A stretch of DNA of 38,964 nucleotides from a virus: the IMG/VR virus record IMGVR_UViG_3300028800_000040, positions 1 through 38,964 of that record; one strand, given 5' to 3'. The position numbers and the translations under genes are program-made. Shown here one piece after another: positions 37,086 through 38,964 of the stretch (positions are counted from its first letter, which is position 1; the number at the start of each line of letters is the position of its first letter). The notes beneath the pieces are model-generated. The model searched no databases. It was given only the letters and a program-made list of their open reading frames with translations, and had not been told where the DNA came from.

Positions 37086-38964
37086 GTGAGCGCTGAGATT
37101 ATTCCGTTTCAATCGTACGATACAAAGGTTGCGGCGGAGACAAAAGATGCCGCTGCGCTTGCTTCGCTTATTCATCTTGTTCGCGTGCAAAACGCGCTGA
37201 TGCCATCGGCATCGCGGTCCGAGCAATCGTTGCTGTGGGAGCAATGCAAGACTGTAGCAAACTACCTCGACGAGGCATTGCGGCCGGAATGGCGTCTCTT
37301 GTCGGTATCGCTCAACGGCCGTATTCTTTCCGCCGTCGAGCGTGAGCACGTGTTACCGCGCGCCGGCGATTGGATTGTAGTAACGCCACAGGTGCAAGGC
37401 GGATCGGTATGGCGCACGCTTGCACAGGTGGCCGTGATGGCGGCCGCCGTCGCGGCTACAGTGTTCTTGGGGCCGGAATTCGCGACGCTGTTCGGTGTCT
37501 CGATGGCAATGGGCCAGGCTATGGCCGCCGTCACTGCCGGCCTGATCAGCATCGGCGGCAATCTCCTGATCAACACATTCATGGGGGCAACGCCCGCGAG
37601 CCGCGCTCAAACCCCGAGTTGGGCATTCGACGGGCCGCAATCACTCGCTCAGCCTGGCATCGTAATTCCAAAGGGATACGGGACTTTCCAGCCTGGCGGC
37701 AACGTCATCGCATCCTTTGTTGACGTAGAAGGCTCGAACCAATACATCAATGCGCTCATGTGTTACGGTTTTGGGCCTGCGCGCAGCATCTCGGCTATCC
37801 AGATCAACGGCAAAGATATTGGCACGTATCAGAATGCGCAGTATTGGATACGTCTCGGCACAAACGATCAGACTGCGATCCCCGCCTTTAATCGCATCGT
37901 AAATGGATACCCACAGCAAGTGCAGGTAACGTGCGCTGGCGGTCCTGTGGTCGTTCCGGGAACGGGTGATCTAACCCAAGCCCTGCAGGTTGATGTGCAG
38001 TTTCCTGTGGGCGTGTATTACGTGTCGGGGGCCGGCAATAATCTCCCATGCAAAGTGATCTACAAGGTGGAGTATGCGGTCAGCGGTACAGGTGCCTGGA
38101 AATCTGTTCTCCAGCCGAACGAAACGCAAGACGTTGTGATCTATAACGGCGATGGCACTGTTTCTGATTCCACGCCGAAATGGGGGTTGATGTGGACTGG
38201 ATGTGCGCCTAACTCGGGAATCGTGCTTAAGGCGGACAATGGATCACATAAGCCCGGCGATCCCGGCAGTGTCACAGAGGACGTGACGCTCTATAACCCG
38301 GACGGATCGCACACCACAAGTAGCCAGACGTTTCAGGGCGAGTGGCAGCCGATTGATACGACGATCAATCAGGTTCTCGTCAACAGTTGGATGGATGGCT
38401 GGGTACAGTACGTCAACGATACGACGCAGGCTGTTTACAACCGCACATCGATCTATGGACTCGCACCAAACAAGTACGATGTGCGCGTGACAAAGTATGG
38501 CAGCAATAATGCCGACAACACTGTGACTCAGGGTGATTTCGATAGTCCGAAGCGCGGGCAAGAGCTGTGGATTCACTCGGTCAATGAGATCACCTATCAG
38601 GACTTGAACTATCCGAACATGATCCTTGTGGGTGTGCGCGCCCTGGCCACCAATCAGCTCTCTGGCGCAAATATCAACATCACCGCGCAAATTGAATTCG
38701 GACTGCGCACACTCGACGAAAATATTTTGCCGGCTGCGCTGCAGAGCTTCGAGGAAGACAATCCGGCCCTCGTGGCAGCGGACATGATGCTCGATCCCCT
38801 TTACGGTGGAGGCGCTTATCCCGGCATCCTGCCGACGAACATTGAGCGCTTCATCGATGAGTGGGTTGCGTGGGCCGAGGCTAACGATGCCCTTGTTCCA
38901 GATGGAAACGGCAACGATATTCGCCTCAATGTCTTCAACGGAGTTTTCGACAGCGAGGATAATC
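37086..38964 (+). CDS. Tail tip / host-specificity protein J, N-terminal part (I-J fusion)
   Basis: GTG 37086 with GAGGGT upstream. The frame continues through the window end into base 1 (see 1..2943). This part holds residues 1-626, the last 42 codons being the duplicated terminal overlap. Residues about 1-165 look like lambda gpI: a beta-grasp-like start, VTPQVQGGSVWRT, and a long hydrophobic Ala/Val/Gly region (about 113-163). From about 175 (PSWAFDGPQSLAQPGIVIPKGYG) the canonical J-type tip fold begins, including FGPARSISAIQINGKDI, SWMDGW, YDVRVT and GVRALATNQLSGANINITAQIEFG. No separate I gene exists, so I infer an I-J fusion. It forms the tail tip hub and receptor-contact protein. Confidence 0.9.
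   Translation, partial: MSAEIIPFQSYDTKVAAETKDAAALASLIHLVRVQNALMPSASRSEQSLLWEQCKTVANYLDEALRPEWRLLSVSLNGRILSAVEREHVLPRAGDWIVVTPQVQGGSVWRTLAQVAVMAAAVAATVFLGPEFATLFGVSMAMGQAMAAVTAGLISIGGNLLINTFMGATPASRAQTPSWAFDGPQSLAQPGIVIPKGYGTFQPGGNVIASFVDVEGSNQYINALMCYGFGPARSISAIQINGKDIGTYQNAQYWIRLGTNDQTAIPAFNRIVNGYPQQVQVTCAGGPVVVPGTGDLTQALQVDVQFPVGVYYVSGAGNNLPCKVIYKVEYAVSGTGAWKSVLQPNETQDVVIYNGDGTVSDSTPKWGLMWTGCAPNSGIVLKADNGSHKPGDPGSVTEDVTLYNPDGSHTTSSQTFQGEWQPIDTTINQVLVNSWMDGWVQYVNDTTQAVYNRTSIYGLAPNKYDVRVTKYGSNNADNTVTQGDFDSPKRGQELWIHSVNEITYQDLNYPNMILVGVRALATNQLSGANINITAQIEFGLRTLDENILPAALQSFEEDNPALVAADMMLDPLYGGGAYPGILPTNIERFIDEWVAWAEANDALVPDGNGNDIRLNVFNGVFDSEDN
38838..38964. repeat. Terminal overlap of circular assembly (right copy)
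   Basis: Exact second copy of bases 1-127. Removing one copy gives a 38,837-bp circle and joins the two parts of the tail-tip gene. The physical ends of the packaged genome are not here. They are more likely at a cos site near the terminase genes. Confidence 0.95.

Overview
The window is one complete circular genome of a temperate, lambda-like siphovirus (tailed phage with a long non-contractile tail), cut open inside its tail-tip gene. The last 127 bases repeat the first 127 exactly, so the unique length is 38,837 bp. The host is bacterial and probably Gram-negative: the fibre gene has a Sec-type signal peptide and a lysis gene has a lipoprotein-like N-terminus. The fibre C-terminus and several small genes look like types I associate with soil Acidobacteriota phages, but that is a weak inference.

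Layout, in functional order around the circle. (1) Packaging and head, 21.2-30.9 kb: Nu1-like small terminase, a C5 DNA methyltransferase, GpA-like large terminase, gpW-like connector, lambda-type portal, an HK97 prohead protease fused to the major capsid protein, a small post-capsid protein, a single-stranded DNA-binding protein, and FII-like and U-like connectors. (2) Tail, 30.9 kb to the end and on to 5.4 kb: tail tube, G/GT chaperones joined by a -1 frameshift, tape measure, M-, L- and K-like tip proteins, a 1,564-residue tail-tip protein J that crosses the window junction and ends in a Hint (intein-like) domain, then an SGNH-hydrolase/YadA-like fibre. A two-gene minus-strand operon (gpZ-like protein and a superinfection immunity protein) interrupts the tail operon. 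(3) Lysis and small membrane proteins, 5.6-8.2 kb: GH24 endolysin, lipoprotein-like protein, holin candidate, and further membrane proteins. (4) An HTH-metallophosphoesterase and a dNMP kinase, 8.2-10.0 kb. (5) Lysogeny, 10.0-11.7 kb: tyrosine integrase on the minus strand, a ribbon-helix-helix protein, and an attP carrying the 3' half of a tRNA-Arg(UCU) gene. (6) Early/replication block, 11.7-18.3 kb: small DNA-binding proteins, GIY-YIG nuclease, HD phosphohydrolase, sliding clamp, and replication-initiator-like and helicase-loader-like proteins. (7) A 28 x 27-bp repeat gene and a second, P4-type integrase, 18.3-20.9 kb.

Most plus-strand genes overlap by ATGA or GTGA junctions, so they form long translationally coupled operons. 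Intrinsic terminators or hairpins follow the portal, capsid and tail-tube genes and probably adjust stoichiometry. The most unusual elements are the Hint domain on the tail tip, the signal-peptide fibre whose start codon lies in the loop of a perfect hairpin, the 27-bp repeat protein, two integrases, the Cys-rich linker in the protease-capsid fusion, the methyltransferase with three G8 tracts, and a phage clamp alongside a protein ending in a clamp-binding-like motif.
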